DNA of 64,000 nucleotides from Deroplatys truncata (GCA_030765065.1 CM060978.1:116789692-116853691); one strand, 5' to 3'; counted from the stretch's first letter, positions 12,061 to 24,127 are shown. A program made the numbers and translations. Notes: generated from the letters alone by a model not told the origin.

Positions 12061-12629
12061 TAACGTAAGTAAAATGTTCATTGCTGCATACTTATAAAAT
12101 CGATTGTTACCTTAGGGCGATAGATTAAATAATGTCCAACAAGCACTTGGAAGGGTAACAAGCAACCATTATGGATGGGGATTGTGAACTACTTTCGCGC
12201 GGATAATACAAAGAGTTTGTTTTCAGTGAAAGGCACTCTGGTTTCGAATGGACAGTAGTATGGTTAACCTATCGGTTGGTGCTATTTTCATTGTATTCCA
12301 CACTCGTAATGTGATTTCATTGGATATAATACGTGAAAGTGCTACACAATATTAGAAAAGAACAGTATTTCATTGCAAACTGTTGTACCGTGATGCAAAT
12401 AGTAAATTGCTTTGTGCGTGATAAATCATTTAGTAATGTGTTCTGAAGGGTTTCAATTTGAAAAAAGACAACTTGTAGATACATATTTATGACATTATCA
12501 TCTTGTCCAATCCTGTCACATATTGAAAAATGTTTGACAATTTTTCTTGTAAACTCTTGAACTGGAAAAAAAGTTTGATCGTGTACAAGGGGTTTTAGAA
12601 ATATGCGTTTACTATCCACTGAGTTGCCC

Positions 12630-12860
12630 AGTAAATTATTCAGTATTGCATGATGGAATTAAAATAAGTAAAGTGGGTGACGTCAAATATTATTGGTTTG
12701 TATTTACCTGCTTGCGACGTGGAACACAGCTTTTCACAATATAAAGCATATCTTACTGCAAATGGCAAAATATCGACTTTCAGTAACTTCAACATGTGCC
12801 CGGTGATTCACTGCAATGGATACCTGCACGATAGCAACTACGAGTAGACATTACATCTTA
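12630..12860 (+). pseudogene. hAT transposase C-terminal remnant
   Basis: Plus-strand reading gives YLPACDVEHSFSQYKAYL, then a PVIHCN block. This is the hAT C-terminal dimerisation region (usual form F.P..SCDVERSFS.YK..L, then F.N....VIHCN). It lies about 3.4 kb beyond the N-terminal and central hAT blocks at 8198-9240, in the same orientation. A LINE tail, two SINEs and an inverted-repeat transposon lie in between. One interrupted copy is the simplest reading, though two separate copies cannot be excluded. Confidence 0.65.
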
Positions 12861-14430
12861 CGGGGGATTGTATCAGTACGATACAACTTTACTGTTGAAG
12901 ATATGTAGCATACATGTTAATGTATAAATACATAGCATATTAGGAAGGTTATTATATTAATATTGTATATATTTGAAATACAGTAAACATTGTAAAATAA
13001 ATGTTGTTTACGGTAGGTCTGTATAATACATTGCATGTATTGTGTTTATTGCATAAGTCCACAAGAAGTATGTTAACATGAGGTGGTATACTTTGTTTAG
13101 TAGATAGCAATACTATACTTCAGTTCTGGGTTTATGCACCCGAACTGTACGATGGCAATGCACATGGCCACCGTTGTTTATATTATTTGCGTTGGCTATA
13201 ATGGTTTGAGTGGAGATAACTTGAAGATAACTGCTTGAGAATTCCTTAGCCTAGTCATTACTCTCACTTCACAGGAATAGTCCACGTTATATCGAACGAT
13301 TGTTAACAAACATTAACCGTTATGTATTTGATTTCTTCAATCTCCCTATACACCTTTTTATGAAAAAGTGTATGTTTTAAAATATTATTTAACAGTATTA
13401 TTATGCGTTTTACTAAGTAACGAATTTTCAGAAATAATACCCTCCTCGACATGCTTAAATACGGCTAATTAAGATGGTTTTTGTGCTAGAGAATCTGTAA
13501 ATATCTCATTTGAAAGCTTGGAAAATTTGGTATTTTTCTATATTATATAAATTATTTAAAGCAAACATATCTAGTTTTAAAAAAGGGCTTTTAGTTTTAG
13601 AATTTAAATTTAAATATATCAACTGTTTAAAATGTCTGAAAAGGTCACTCATTTTGCTCCATACCTTTATAACAGCATTATAAATATAACGGGATTCTGG
13701 TTCATTTGGTATTAAATTAGTTACCTAGTCTGTGGTACAGTGAAGTTGACCCGAAGCTGGTGGACATCCGGAGCGCTTCGCTATCAAGTCGATTTGGGAT
13801 CCACTGTAGCTGACAATGAATGTGAGAAACTTGCACAAAGCGTTCGAGTTCTTTGAAGACACAATGCTCTCAGGAAACAATTTACGGGTGTAAAACAACC
13901 TAGCACGGATCATTTGAATGGAAACCTTTTTTCTTTCACTTTGAAATGAATACAGTTTTAGTACAGCTTCAGGAATTTATAATGTTGCGAAACAATGTAG
14001 CTTTAATGTGCCTTTTATTTGTATTTCGATTTTCATATGATATCTCCAAAATATCACTTTGCTGTGTGTGCTGATTAACATTGAGTATTAAATGTAATGT
14101 TTGTAATGTGAATCTGCGTCCAAGTAAATAATTTATGAGGTGCTGTGATGGGAACTTGTCCCTACTGGAGACCGGCTTTTATTGCTAGACGTTTCATAGT
14201 GCACCGGTTAGATTATAAGCCTTTTGCCGGTTGAAGTGGTGAAGAAGTGCAATTCGAAGAAGTGCGCTATTTCCAAAATCCTCCTCATGAAAGCTTGTGT
14301 TCCTTTCTGTTCTTATAATGAGCGCTAGCGCCATCGGAAGGGTAAATTATTTTTTCAGATCTTTTATTTCCTTCCTTAGGCTGTTTTTCTAACAGACGTT
14401 GAAACAAAGGAACAGCATTTGTATAATGTT
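12861..14430. other. No recognised feature
   Basis: AT-rich sequence. A 62-codon minus-strand frame at 13725-13913 has no recognisable motif. Confidence 0.4.
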
Positions 14431-14439
14431 TTAAACTTC

Positions 14440-14950
14440 CTTTTATGGCAATACCATGTTAAGACAAAAACATTTGTTTCCCGAAAAGTCACAAATTACA
14501 ATGCCTTCTTTAGGTTTCAAATTTTCTTTCCGTTCAGACAAAAAAAGAAGAAGAACGTAGCCTGTTGTTAAGCTATAGAGATACCAGATAAAAGATCTGA
14601 CAGCGTTTTTCAGAAAATCTTTAACAGGTGATTGTATTATTTCTAAACTTGTGCGATCTACGGTTACCCACTGTTTATAAGTCACCTGCTCTATATCTTT
14701 TCTTCGAAAATGTCCTAAATTTATTGACCAAATTTTCTGTCGTTGAACAGTTAACACATCTAACACAGCTATATTGTGATGAGGGATTACAAGTAATTTG
14801 AGGGATAGTCTTTATAATTACAGGGAACAATACTGAATCTGCAGTAAGATTGGGATCGTTCATGCCATCAAGTATCAGCTTCACATTCTCATGTTGGGCG
14901 CAAATACATACAGAATGCGTACCTTGGACGCCTGGAGCTTTATACACTGT
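14440..14950 (-). pseudogene. Unclassified transposon-like protein remnant
   Basis: Two overlapping minus-strand frames (14675-14947 and 14443-14766) give, in order, GTHSVCICAQHENVKL, a C..C cluster, YKQWVTVDRTSLE and EGIVICDFSGN. I recognise this set of motifs (HSVC.C..H.N.KL, QWVTVDR..LE, VICDF.EN) from multi-copy uncharacterised proteins in insects and cnidarians. The aspartate in ICDF would suit a catalytic role, but I cannot name the superfamily. A frameshift between the two frames shows this copy is broken. The C-terminal part is missing. Confidence 0.45.
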
Positions 14951-15780
14951 TTAGGTCTCAGATGAGCAAATTTTGAGAAACCTATTTTGGTATCAGGACA
15001 TTTAGCTTTACAACTGCGGAGGGTTTATTTTATATTGCACAAAATTCACTCCCTTCTGTTTTTGAACTTTCTGTCCTCCTTTAACGGAAATACAATTGTT
15101 TTCCTCCCATAACCCTGCTTACATCATCATAAATGCAAAACCCGAATACCTTTTCCACCAGAATATGCCAATGTCCTTCTCTGAAGCTAATGTTTATGCT
15201 AAATTCATCATATGGTTCGAAAAATTAGTGACAAGATTTTCTTTAAATTTCTTGTAAAACCATCTTTCAAAAATAGTAAAAACAGCGTTGTCAACTGGGA
15301 TAAGAACTTCCGGGGGCAGCCTCCATATTCCTGCATCGACCTCCCAAAAGATACATTTCGCTACATTTTGAGCGGTGCATATGCCCATTGTCTCAAATGT
15401 AGACTCTAGATGACACTGCAACCCGTACGTATATCATTCAACGCTGCCAAAACAATTATTCTAAACCGCTGTGTTGAGTATTAAATGGTTTTAAAAATAA
15501 CATATATTTAGTCCAAAATTTGATATATTATATCACTTTGCTGTGTATAGAGTAGTTTTCATAATATTAGTGGACCGGCTTTTACAGTATTTGAGCTCAA
15601 TGTACGTTGTAAAAAAACGTAAGATTGACTAAATGTATCCGATTTGAGACAAATTTTAAAGCTGCAGATCTTATTTTAACACATGTGTCTGAAAAGAAAA
15701 TTCTTCGATTTAGTAAAACTGGCAGGATTTGAAAGGCATACAAGAGCGTATAAACAGCAAGAAGGAAGCGATCTATTTTT
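14951..15780. other. No recognised feature
   Basis: Short open frames on both strands (for example 15194-15421) carry no known motif. The stretch could include the N-terminal side of the preceding remnant. Confidence 0.35.
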
Positions 15781-16649
15781 ACTTTCTCTACTACGTATAG
15801 TAAGTAGGGGAAGTATTGCATTCCACCCAAAAATTCGATACCGAGATTTCACTGGAAATACATGTTTTGAGACCTCCTGAATCCAAAAAAAGCATTTTTA
15901 GAAACATGTCCGTGTGTGTGTCTTTGTGTGTGTCTGTGTGTGTGTGTGTGTGTCTGTGAACAGCATAACTCAAAAACGAACAGTCGGATAAACACCAAAC
16001 TTGGTATTTAGGTTCAGTATCTTCCAGAGATGCGACACGAAGGTTTTCAAGAAAATCCCCCCACCCCAGACTACCCTTTACATGGAACATTTTTCGAAAA
16101 TTTTAATTTTCTCAAAAATGGCTCTAACGATTTTGATGAAAATATCATATGTGTAAGATAAAGTCATGAGAAATGAAATGTATATCTCGAATTTTCTGGG
16201 AATGTCTCCAAAAGTATTCTTCATTGTGAACGACTTTTGCATAACTGGTAAACCATAAGAGATAGACAAAATTTTACTACACAAAAAATGTAGATCGCGT
16301 TGAAATACACAACTTATGTCATATACATTTCTTTTGTTGAGTGAACCGTTTTCGAGATATTGCTTGTTATTTCCTTACATTTTCCAATACTTATACTTTT
16401 TCTCAAATTCGTTATTCATTTTTTTATGTCCTAGACATGCAAAGAGAATGGAATGCGCCGCATAGCAACCAGCGTTAAAATATTTGACTATGGCTTAAAA
16501 GCTACCATATTCCCCTCGCATCTACAAGAAAATTACCAATAAGATTGACATCTCGATATCTCGATTAACATGAAGCATTTGGAGAATAGACGTTTGTAAA
16601 AATAGATTGTACAAGAGTAGAGAAAGTCATGTGAGTGTAACACATCAGA
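15781..16649 (+). repeat. Repeat family A, full-length copy (869 bp)
   Basis: It starts ACTTTCTCTAC and contains a (TG)n block near 15911-15956. Its reverse-oriented partner GTAGAGAAAGT lies at 16617-16627, 22 nt before the end CACATCAGA, which is followed by a T run. The inverted repeats are asymmetric: one is terminal and one is subterminal. No open frame encodes a recognisable protein. This copy is one of the best references for the family. Confidence 0.85.
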
Positions 16650-16847
16650 TTTTTTTCAAAAGTATGTTGATAAGTAGGATGTATGAATGTAATAAATAAC
16701 GTAGAATAACCAAACTTAAATCCATAACACAACCAGAATTGCATTACATATACATGTATTTTAAAAACAAAATTGTATTGGCTACTCATGAGTAATATTA
16801 CATTTTGTAAGTCAGCTGTAGTTCGAATCTAGTCAACTTATGCAGGA

Positions 16848-16955
<108 letters not shown>

Positions 16956-17096
16956 GGGCTTTACAGTTGTTAAAAAGCTGTAATTGAAATGCTTCCCCTT
17001 CCCATTTAAATATAAAATTAATTTTTTTCATTCTTTGAATTTCAGAACAGTGAATTTTTTTATATATGGGCTACTGCAGTTCATTCTCATATTCAG

Positions 17097-17388
17097 TGTC
17101 GTCCTCCGTGGTTTAGTGGTTACCATGCTATCCTCTAGGTCCCGAGGTCGCCGGTTCAAACCGCCGGAGGGCGATGGATTTTTTTCAGGCGTAAAAATCC
17201 TTAGCATGGCTTCTTTTGGAAGGGAATTAAAGCCGGTGGTCGCGTGTTGTAGATTTAGGCACGTAAAGGAACCTCACGCCTGATAAAGGGGCCTCTGAGC
17301 AAAATTAATTGTCTTTCACGCCCAATATACAATTGGACGCTAAGGACCACAGTAGTTAAAGAGCGTCCATAAATAAAACTCAATTTAT
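17097..17388 (+). repeat. tRNA-derived SINE with target duplication
   Basis: Full-length plus-strand copy with A-box (TTTAGTGGTTA) and B-box (GGTTCAAACC) analogues, the GGAGGGCGATGG body start and the AATAAAACTCAATT tail. It is flanked by TTCTCATATTCA (17084-17095) and TTCTCATTTTCA (17389-17400), which differ at one position. Confidence 0.9.
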
Positions 17389-17401
17389 TTCTCATTTTCA
17401 A

Positions 17402-20400
17402 CACCTCCAGAAGTAGTATCCTCAGAATTATGGCATAGATTTCCTTCGTTCATCATTTGCAGTGAGTTATATTTAACAGAATTTCCGTTTTGCTCTCTTA
17501 GGCTAATGGCAGAGTTGTTGCCGCATCTTTCTAAATTCTCTTTTTGTCTTTCCGTTTTCACAGTGACATTACATTATACACACCTATGAACATTTCTGGG
17601 ACTGCATTATGCCATGGCCTACTAGTACTATATGCTAAGATTAAACACTTTTGCAAACTGCACAAAGTAATAATGCTGTTTTATCAACGAAATCATTTAA
17701 GTGTCCAAACTTTAGTAAAGAAAGACGTAAAATCATCTGGTATTGGATACTTCATAATTTGTTGTAATGTTTCAGTCTGCACATTCTTACCATTGGTTTA
17801 CCTGATATTTAGTTTAACTTACAGTTTCTGGTATTTTTTGTGGCACTTATACACAGAAAATATTTATTTGTAAAACCATTGAATTTTCAGATTAAGTAAA
17901 GGAAATTAAATAAAAAGCAAATCTTTTATAGTAAGCAAGCGGGAATACTGTGACATGTTTACGAAATTAAGGACATTTTTGCTCTGTGTTGCTGTATAAT
18001 GAACAAAATAGTTGCTGCGAATGAACAGTGGTTATGTTAAAAATAACAGAATATTTAATAGTTCAAACTCTTGATTAATGCAGCCATTAGTGATGAAATG
18101 TCAGCCACGGATGTTGTAGATGCAAAGTCCGTCACTTTCAAAGCACTTTTGTTAACATTATTATTTAATTATTGAGGCATTATTGAGTTTTTTCTCCTTC
18201 TTTTGTTTAGCGCAGTCACCATCTCAAACTACCAGAGGTATGCTGGCAGATATGCAAATCGTGGATTCAGGGGAATTTGGGTATGTTGAGCTGCAGGATC
18301 ATCCCAAAAAATATCATTAATATTGTACAAAGCTTTCTCTCTCACGCATACAGCAATTTGTTGTCATATAATAACAAACATTCCTTACAATTTGGAGTTT
18401 CAATTCAGCATTAGTTGAAAAATTAACTAAAACATTTAGTACTATTGCTGGAAACATGTTCTGAATTTTCAGAAAAAGTGAAGTTGATGTTAGGCAGCTA
18501 TTTCAGTGTATTTGTAGGTTTGAGTGATTCTGTGTCAAAAGCTTTGAAGCTACAATTTTTTAATTAACGTTATTAATAGAGGAATATAACTCAGACATGC
18601 CGTTTCTGAAATTTTGTTATCCACTAAATAAACAAAATAGTAGCAATGATTTCAGTTAACTTGGTGACTCTTTTAACACTAAGAAATAGCACCCTTGTGT
18701 TGCAGAGAATGCAAAGTGTCACCATTAGCAGTCCATTTAATGAAAATAGTTTTGAGTTTATATGCAGTAGCTTTCCTAAATTACAGCTACCGTGTAATTG
18801 TCATTTGCAACCTAGGTTTGCTTTCACTGTCTTTATATACAATGTCATTAAGCGCAAAATAAAACAAAAAATTCATATATTGTTTGTTAGGCTTTCCTTA
18901 TATAACATTACTGGCAAACTGCAACTAAGCAGCCTGATTAGAAATTGTGAATGTGTCTGAAATATTTAACTTAATTTCATATGTCGTAGGGTTTACAACC
19001 TGTTGTTATCAATGTTACAGCAGGCATCATAAACTGGTTAATAATTTGGGTTGTACCATTTTCTTGCTATGAAGTCGTAAAATATTTCTCTTAACTGCCA
19101 TGCAAAGCGATGTTGGTATGGAAAGTATGACGAATGATGGTGCACCTGAAGTGGTTGTGATAAAAATGCTTTCATTTAAAAATTGTGAGTTATGAATGAT
19201 GCAAAGGAAAATGTGTATTATTTATTAAGTTATTATTATTATTAAGTCACAATTATTGTCAATATGATTAAAATAATAGAATTAGTGTAACTTCATGGGA
19301 GGAGCAAAAAGGTTTATACTAATGAAGCATATCGGTTTGCTGAGGAAACAAGGGTCATATGTATTGCAGTTTAGTTTTTTCCAGCATGGTTTACTAATGC
19401 ATTTGGTGCACATTAATAAATGTTTTAATCTGCTGCTGTAGAAAGAAAGAATAATTATGTATTTTAAGTATTAAGAATTTAGTAGTACAAAGAAATCAAG
19501 GAGAAATTATGTGTAATATGGTGTTCATTTATGTTCACAGCTGTACTAAAGACGGCTGTTTGGTTAGAACCTGTATTAAACACGAAGTTGTTGCGTATTA
19601 TGATTCAATAGTCAAACTGAAAAATAACTTTTACTTCCTTTACCTCTGTTTTTTCAACTTCACTTCTACCTATGGGTATCTCGGGCAGAGGTTTGAGTAA
19701 ATAAGCACTTCTCAGTGCACCATAGAGCAGCGAGTTGATTGCCTGCATATTACAAGTGTTTATATTTCAACTGAACTAATAGAAAACAGCTGTAAAACAT
19801 TTTAACCTTCTTTCATTTAAAAAAGGAGTAAGAATTCATGGTGTTTTGCTTATATTAAGTGCCTGGGCAATAGATACTGGATTAGACAGCAACAGACATT
19901 CAAATAAAAATGCAACGAAGAGCAATAACTAATTACACGTTAATTGCTAAGAAATTTATGATTTGGATGATGCACAAGCAGGTATTAAAAATGTGATGCT
20001 TTTAAATCCGCAACACGGGATGTTATGGTAAGAAATTTTGCTCAGGTTTGTGTTGCATAAGATGTTGCTTCATTAAAATTATTTTTTTATCTGAACAATT
20101 GCTTTTTGTTTTTGCTGATGTATTTCATTTATTTTTCAATACACGTGTTAATATATTTATGTGGTGTTTTATGTATAGCTAAATGCTAACATTCTCTGTA
20201 CATGGTAGGACATCATTTTTGTTATAATTGGTATATTCTTACAGAATGCAAATCAATGGTATTTCGGTCATGTGGGTTAACAGGTTTTAAAATGATGAAT
20301 GCTGCACACAAAGAATAATGCTATATAATGCCGTACTACTGCCGTTCCTATTTTCCCTCTTATTTGAAAATGAGTATAAAACGATTGTCAATTTAAGACA

Positions 20401-20540
20401 AAACTGATCTCAATATTCTAGCAGATGAGTAAAGCAAACTGAAAGGAGTGCAAGTATTAAATAAAGTCACCCGTGCGTTTAAGGGGTTTCTCTCCAGTTT
20501 GAGAAAACCATTAAAAATGTAGGTGATTTTATTTGACACT
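17402..20540. other. AT-rich DNA, no recognised feature
   Basis: The longest open frames (17544-17873, 18646-18960 and 19509-19700, plus strand) have irregular composition and no domain. This is one of the longest stretches without a recognised repeat and may be intergenic or intronic host DNA. Confidence 0.4.
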
Positions 20541-20550
20541 TGCACTTCTT

Positions 20551-21372
20551 TCAGTTGCTTTGAGCACATTTCAAAAGCGGGGAAGACCGGGCTAGCAGCA
20601 GGCGTGATCGGTTGATAATGAAAGAGGGTGCATTACCGACCGCAGATTTAGTTCCGTTAACGGCAACCCGAAAGGTCCCGAAAAGCGCTCTATGCGACAT
20701 CTTACCGCCACAATTGAGTTGAGAATCTGGTATTAATCTGTGAGTCAAAATACCATTTTTCCAGTTCCTACCATCCAATCTACTATGAAATCTATCCATC
20801 AGTTCTAAGTTATTTCTAATCCTGTTTTTCTTCTGGGAACGATTCGCCTTCAAGTTCTCCTTAAGTTTTTCTGCTATTTTTGTAATTTCTGGGACGGATA
20901 TTCCTTTGAGAAGGGTTTGTTTTTATGGGTGATTCGCCTAATGTTGATTCTAAAATAGTACTAAGATTTGAAACATCTACACTTTCCTTGATCACATTCG
21001 CATCACTGCTGTGATCTGAAAGCGAGTTATCAGTTTCTGAACTACTTTCACTTACTTGACCTAGCAGGTTATCATGGGTACTGTGTCCAGCAACAATAGG
21101 TGCACAAAGGTCACTCATTTTCTCATTTGTATCTGGAATTTAAAAAATTCTTATATTCTTAATGGTGGAGACAGTTCTATATCCTGCATTTTCAGTTTTA
21201 AAGGCGTTTTACGAGTCAGAGATCGGAAATTCTTTTCTCTCTTGAACACGAGTTTGCTAATTTTGAACGGGTTAAAGCAACAGCCACTCTGCTTTGTAAC
21301 GGTACCAGTCGTACTCTTATTAAATGTGTAACGAAAATTCACAACCAACAGATTAAACTCACAAGCGAGCAA
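20551..21372 (-). other. Three consecutive minus-strand open frames, unrecognised
   Basis: Frames at 21151-21372 (73 aa), 20861-21118 (85 aa) and 20551-20853 (100 aa) lie end to end on one strand. The middle one is rich in Ser/Asp/Glu (SESSSETDNSLSDHSSD). The first and last are rich in basic residues and more GC-rich than the surroundings. The series could be decayed exons or an ORF1-like remnant of a mobile element. No family was recognised and no splice sites were confirmed. Confidence 0.25.
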
Positions 21373-21777
21373 GTGACACAGGCTGTGGTGTCTCTCCTCA
21401 AACTAAATATTCTGTGCTGGTCCTCCGTGGAAGGAAATGCCTCATCTGGTTTGCCATGATGAGAGTATTTTTGTATTTTAAACCGGAAATGATTCAGACG
21501 AACAACCTTGGGTAGCTCATAAATAGGGCTGCGACATCGGAGTCACTACGTGGAGGAAAACGTATAAAATAGGAAGGTAAGGGTGCAGAGAAAAGGGCGG
21601 AAATCTGCGCGGTTCAGTCAGTACAAGAAGAATTACGCATGTCTCGGGAACATTTATTTTATTTCTGTAATATTATTCATAGCATACACGGCTGATTATA
21701 TAAGGAAAGAAATGTTTTTCAATCAACAATGCAAGACGTTGCTTCACAGTGTGTGTATGGATAACATTCTATGTTAA

Positions 21778-22085
21778 TTCATTGCAATGAATTACAACGC
21801 ACATTTTCATGTTTTCGAAAGATATTGGTTGTCTCCTTTCAAATAATACCGACGTATAGCTGCTGAAACCACAGGAGATACGTAAAATATGTTACACAGA
21901 TTTTGTCTATATCTGTGTATTTTAGAGCACTGTTTTCGTCTGCAATCACTTCGGCAATATTACGGAGTTTATGGTATCCACTATTTTTCTGTAACATATT
22001 TTGCAGTTTCGTAGCTATTCTTTTTCCGAAATTATCCTCCATATCATTTAGCTTGTCGATATCTTCTTTCATAATAGTCATGTTT
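21778..22085 (-). pseudogene. hAT transposase C-terminal fragment
   Basis: The minus-strand frame from 22081 reads EDIDKLNDMEDNFGKRIATKLQ, then NSGYHKLRNIAEVI. A shifted frame then reads YTSVLFERRQPISFENMKM followed by VIHCNE. This is the C-terminal region of hAT transposases of the same broad class as the 8.2-12.9 kb copy. A frameshift separates the two blocks. The catalytic core is absent. Confidence 0.65.
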
Positions 22086-22308
22086 TAACAGATTCTTTTC
22101 CAGACTTTTCTAAAACTCGAATTGCAGAGACAGGAAACCCAAAATTTGAGGTACCTAATGTGTTTATCGTCAGGACCACATTAAAGAGTTTGGGCTGTGT
22201 TTATTACAGCTGCTGAGTTAGTTAAGCGTTTGGTTCACGTGTTTAACGGCGTCGAAATTCTTAGAACAGTATTCACAAGCTTCAAGCCATGTTCCCCATC
22301 ATGTTAGA

Positions 22309-22573
22309 CATGTCGTCCTCCGTTGTGTAGAGGTTACCATGCTAGCTTCTAGTTCCCGAGGTCGCGGGTTCAAACTCGGCGGTGCGCGATGGATGTTTTT
22401 GGGCATCCTTCGGTAGGGAAGTAAAGCCGGTGGTCCCGTGCCGTAAAAAGAACCTCAACCCTGATAAAGAGGCCTCTTAGCAAAATTGCCGGTCTTTCAT
22501 GCCCAATATAGAATGGGACGCTAAGGACCACAGCAGTTAAAGAACGTCCATAATTAAAAACTCAATTTAATTT
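22309..22573 (+). repeat. tRNA-derived SINE with target duplication
   Basis: Plus-strand copy with a short internal deletion in the body. Flanks ATCATGTTAGA (22298-22308) and ATCGTGTTAGA (22574-22584) differ at one position. It is inserted inside the hAT element. Confidence 0.85.
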
Positions 22574-23049
22574 ATCGTGTTAGAAAGGTGTGGGAGGAAG
22601 GGGAATACCAGGATGGAGGTGCCGAAATAATGCCTCACGCGAAGGCGTTTTCACAAATACAAATTGAGATCGTAGCTTTTCTGAAAGTCTGTGGCAGGCA
22701 TGGGCAAGACACGTGACATATATTAAGTTTGTGTAACTGATTTGCAAATGAGTTCTCGCCTTTATTATATAGGCAGCTGCATCCGTTACATTTCCTCCAT
22801 ACTCTTATACATAGGGTGACTCTGAAGGCTTGAGAATGGGTAAAATTTAATTGTGGTGAGCCAAAGCAACTTTAGCAGTCCTAGCTTTAGACTGAAGTTC
22901 TTATAGTAACATGTGCAAGCTGGGGTGTGCACCAACAATGTGCAACGGCAGCACTTCTGTGTATGTGCATATAGATATTGCTACGCAATACGCTAGGATG
23001 GGTCTCAAGCGAAAGTATTTCCTTTCGATAATTTTATTTGACTTTAAAG

Positions 23050-23880
23050 TCGGTTTAGGAAAGAGATAGTGCTTGAAAGACTACATCGGGAATGTCGGAT
23101 CTTTATGCTTTGCAATCCAAGATTTATTGATGGTTTGCAGGGTTTAGAAGAGGATGGAATTCCCTCGAAGATGAAGAGCGCGCAGGACGACCGGGTGCAA
23201 CAACAATAACAACAACGGATGAAAGTGTGATGAAAGCAGAGCACATGTTGCAGAAATATCATGGTGGTACATATTATTAACTTCAAGATGCGCTGAATAT
23301 TGAATCGGTAGCAGTGAACACCATCCTTAAAGAAAAACTTCACGCCAGGAAGCTCTGCAGTCATTGGATCCTCATCACCATATTAAATTAGTAGAAACAG
23401 GCTCGTGTGCAATGGTACCAGAAAATTATAGAAAAACTTTATGGGGGAAGATGCATGAACACCATTATCTAACATCTTGATAGGCGACAAAAGCTGGATA
23501 TACCAGTATGACCTAGAAACTAACTTCGCAGGAGAGGATCTTCCAAAAACTAACACAAGTCTTCAATAGGCTGAGAGCAAAGCAGACTGGTCTGCGTAGA
23601 ATCTTGTTGCCCACAGTGCACTGGAAACAACAAAATTTCTGAAAGATTTACGAGTTGTTCCATCTTCCCTACAGTCCAGAGCTGCCCCCGTGGGACTTTT
23701 TTCTACTCCCCAAAATATCGAGGTCAGCAATTTGAATAACCTAAAGCTGCAGTAGCCACTTATGAAGAATTTATTTGTACTCGCTCCAAAGAAGAATGGC
23801 GTTCAGCATTTGAAAAATGGTTTCTGAGGATAAGGCAGAGTATAGAATAAAATGCGGAATACTTTGAAGATATGCAATGA
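23050..23880 (+). pseudogene. mariner transposase pseudogene
   Basis: Plus-strand reading with frameshifts gives GWNSLEDEERAGRPG, TTDESVMKAEHML, SVAVNTILKEKLHARKLCSHW, then KSWIYQYDLET in the position of the first catalytic aspartate block. A late block follows, corresponding to the mariner HLPYSPDL.P.DFF...PK region. The last readable block, EEWRSAFEKWF, ends near 23875. This order is characteristic of mariner. Stops are numerous. Its own terminal inverted repeats were not found. It lies within the 21524-24119 hAT element. Confidence 0.75.
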
Positions 23881-24127
23881 TCAGATTTAAGTTTTTAAAA
23901 TTTTATTACATTGATTCTCAAAACTTTCAGAGTAAATCTCGCATATAGTTTTGCAAAATTGTGGACTTTCGTATCCTTTCCTTTGGCAGTTCGTCTGTGC
24001 GAACACTACGATGATACACTGGACTCAACTGTACAGATAACCTTCTCGTTATAAAGTTATAAACAGTCGACTACCGAACGCCTCTAAACAAACGGAGTGA
24101 CTCCGATGTCGCGGGCCCCCTCATAAC

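Larger units (their letters stand above)
10486..12594. mobile_element. DNA transposon with perfect 19-bp TIRs, superfamily unclear
   Basis: CCCCTTGTACACGATCAAA at 10488-10506 is matched exactly in inverse orientation at 12574-12592. The trinucleotide TTA flanks both sides (10483-10485 and 12595-12597), which would fit a 3-bp duplication as in PIF/Harbinger elements. The interior holds a SINE (10620-10912) and a short coding remnant (about 11640-12060) with a helix-turn-helix-like segment. It sits between a LINE tail and hAT sequence, so it inserted into older repeats. The clean TIRs suggest it is younger than those neighbours. Confidence 0.65.
21524..24119 (-). mobile_element. hAT element with TIRs and 8-bp target duplication
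   Basis: The left end TAGGGCTGCGACATCGG and the right end share the exact inverted repeat GCGACATCGGAGTCACT (21531-21547 and 24096-24112). Flanks CTCATAAA (21516-21523) and CTCATAAC (24120-24127) form a near-perfect 8-bp duplication, as expected for hAT. A hAT C-terminal fragment lies inside on the minus strand. A SINE and a mariner pseudogene have inserted into it. Without them only about 1 kb of hAT sequence would remain, so most of the transposase was lost. Confidence 0.75.

Noticed and set aside
17097-17388. tRNA genes at the SINE heads here and elsewhere
   Set aside because: Heads have A- and B-box-like blocks but imperfect tRNA folding. They continue into a common SINE body and are flanked by target duplications, so they are retroposons.
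17544-17873. 109-codon plus-strand frame as a host gene
   Set aside because: No domain, irregular hydrophobic composition, no splice or promoter context. Compatible with chance in AT-rich DNA.
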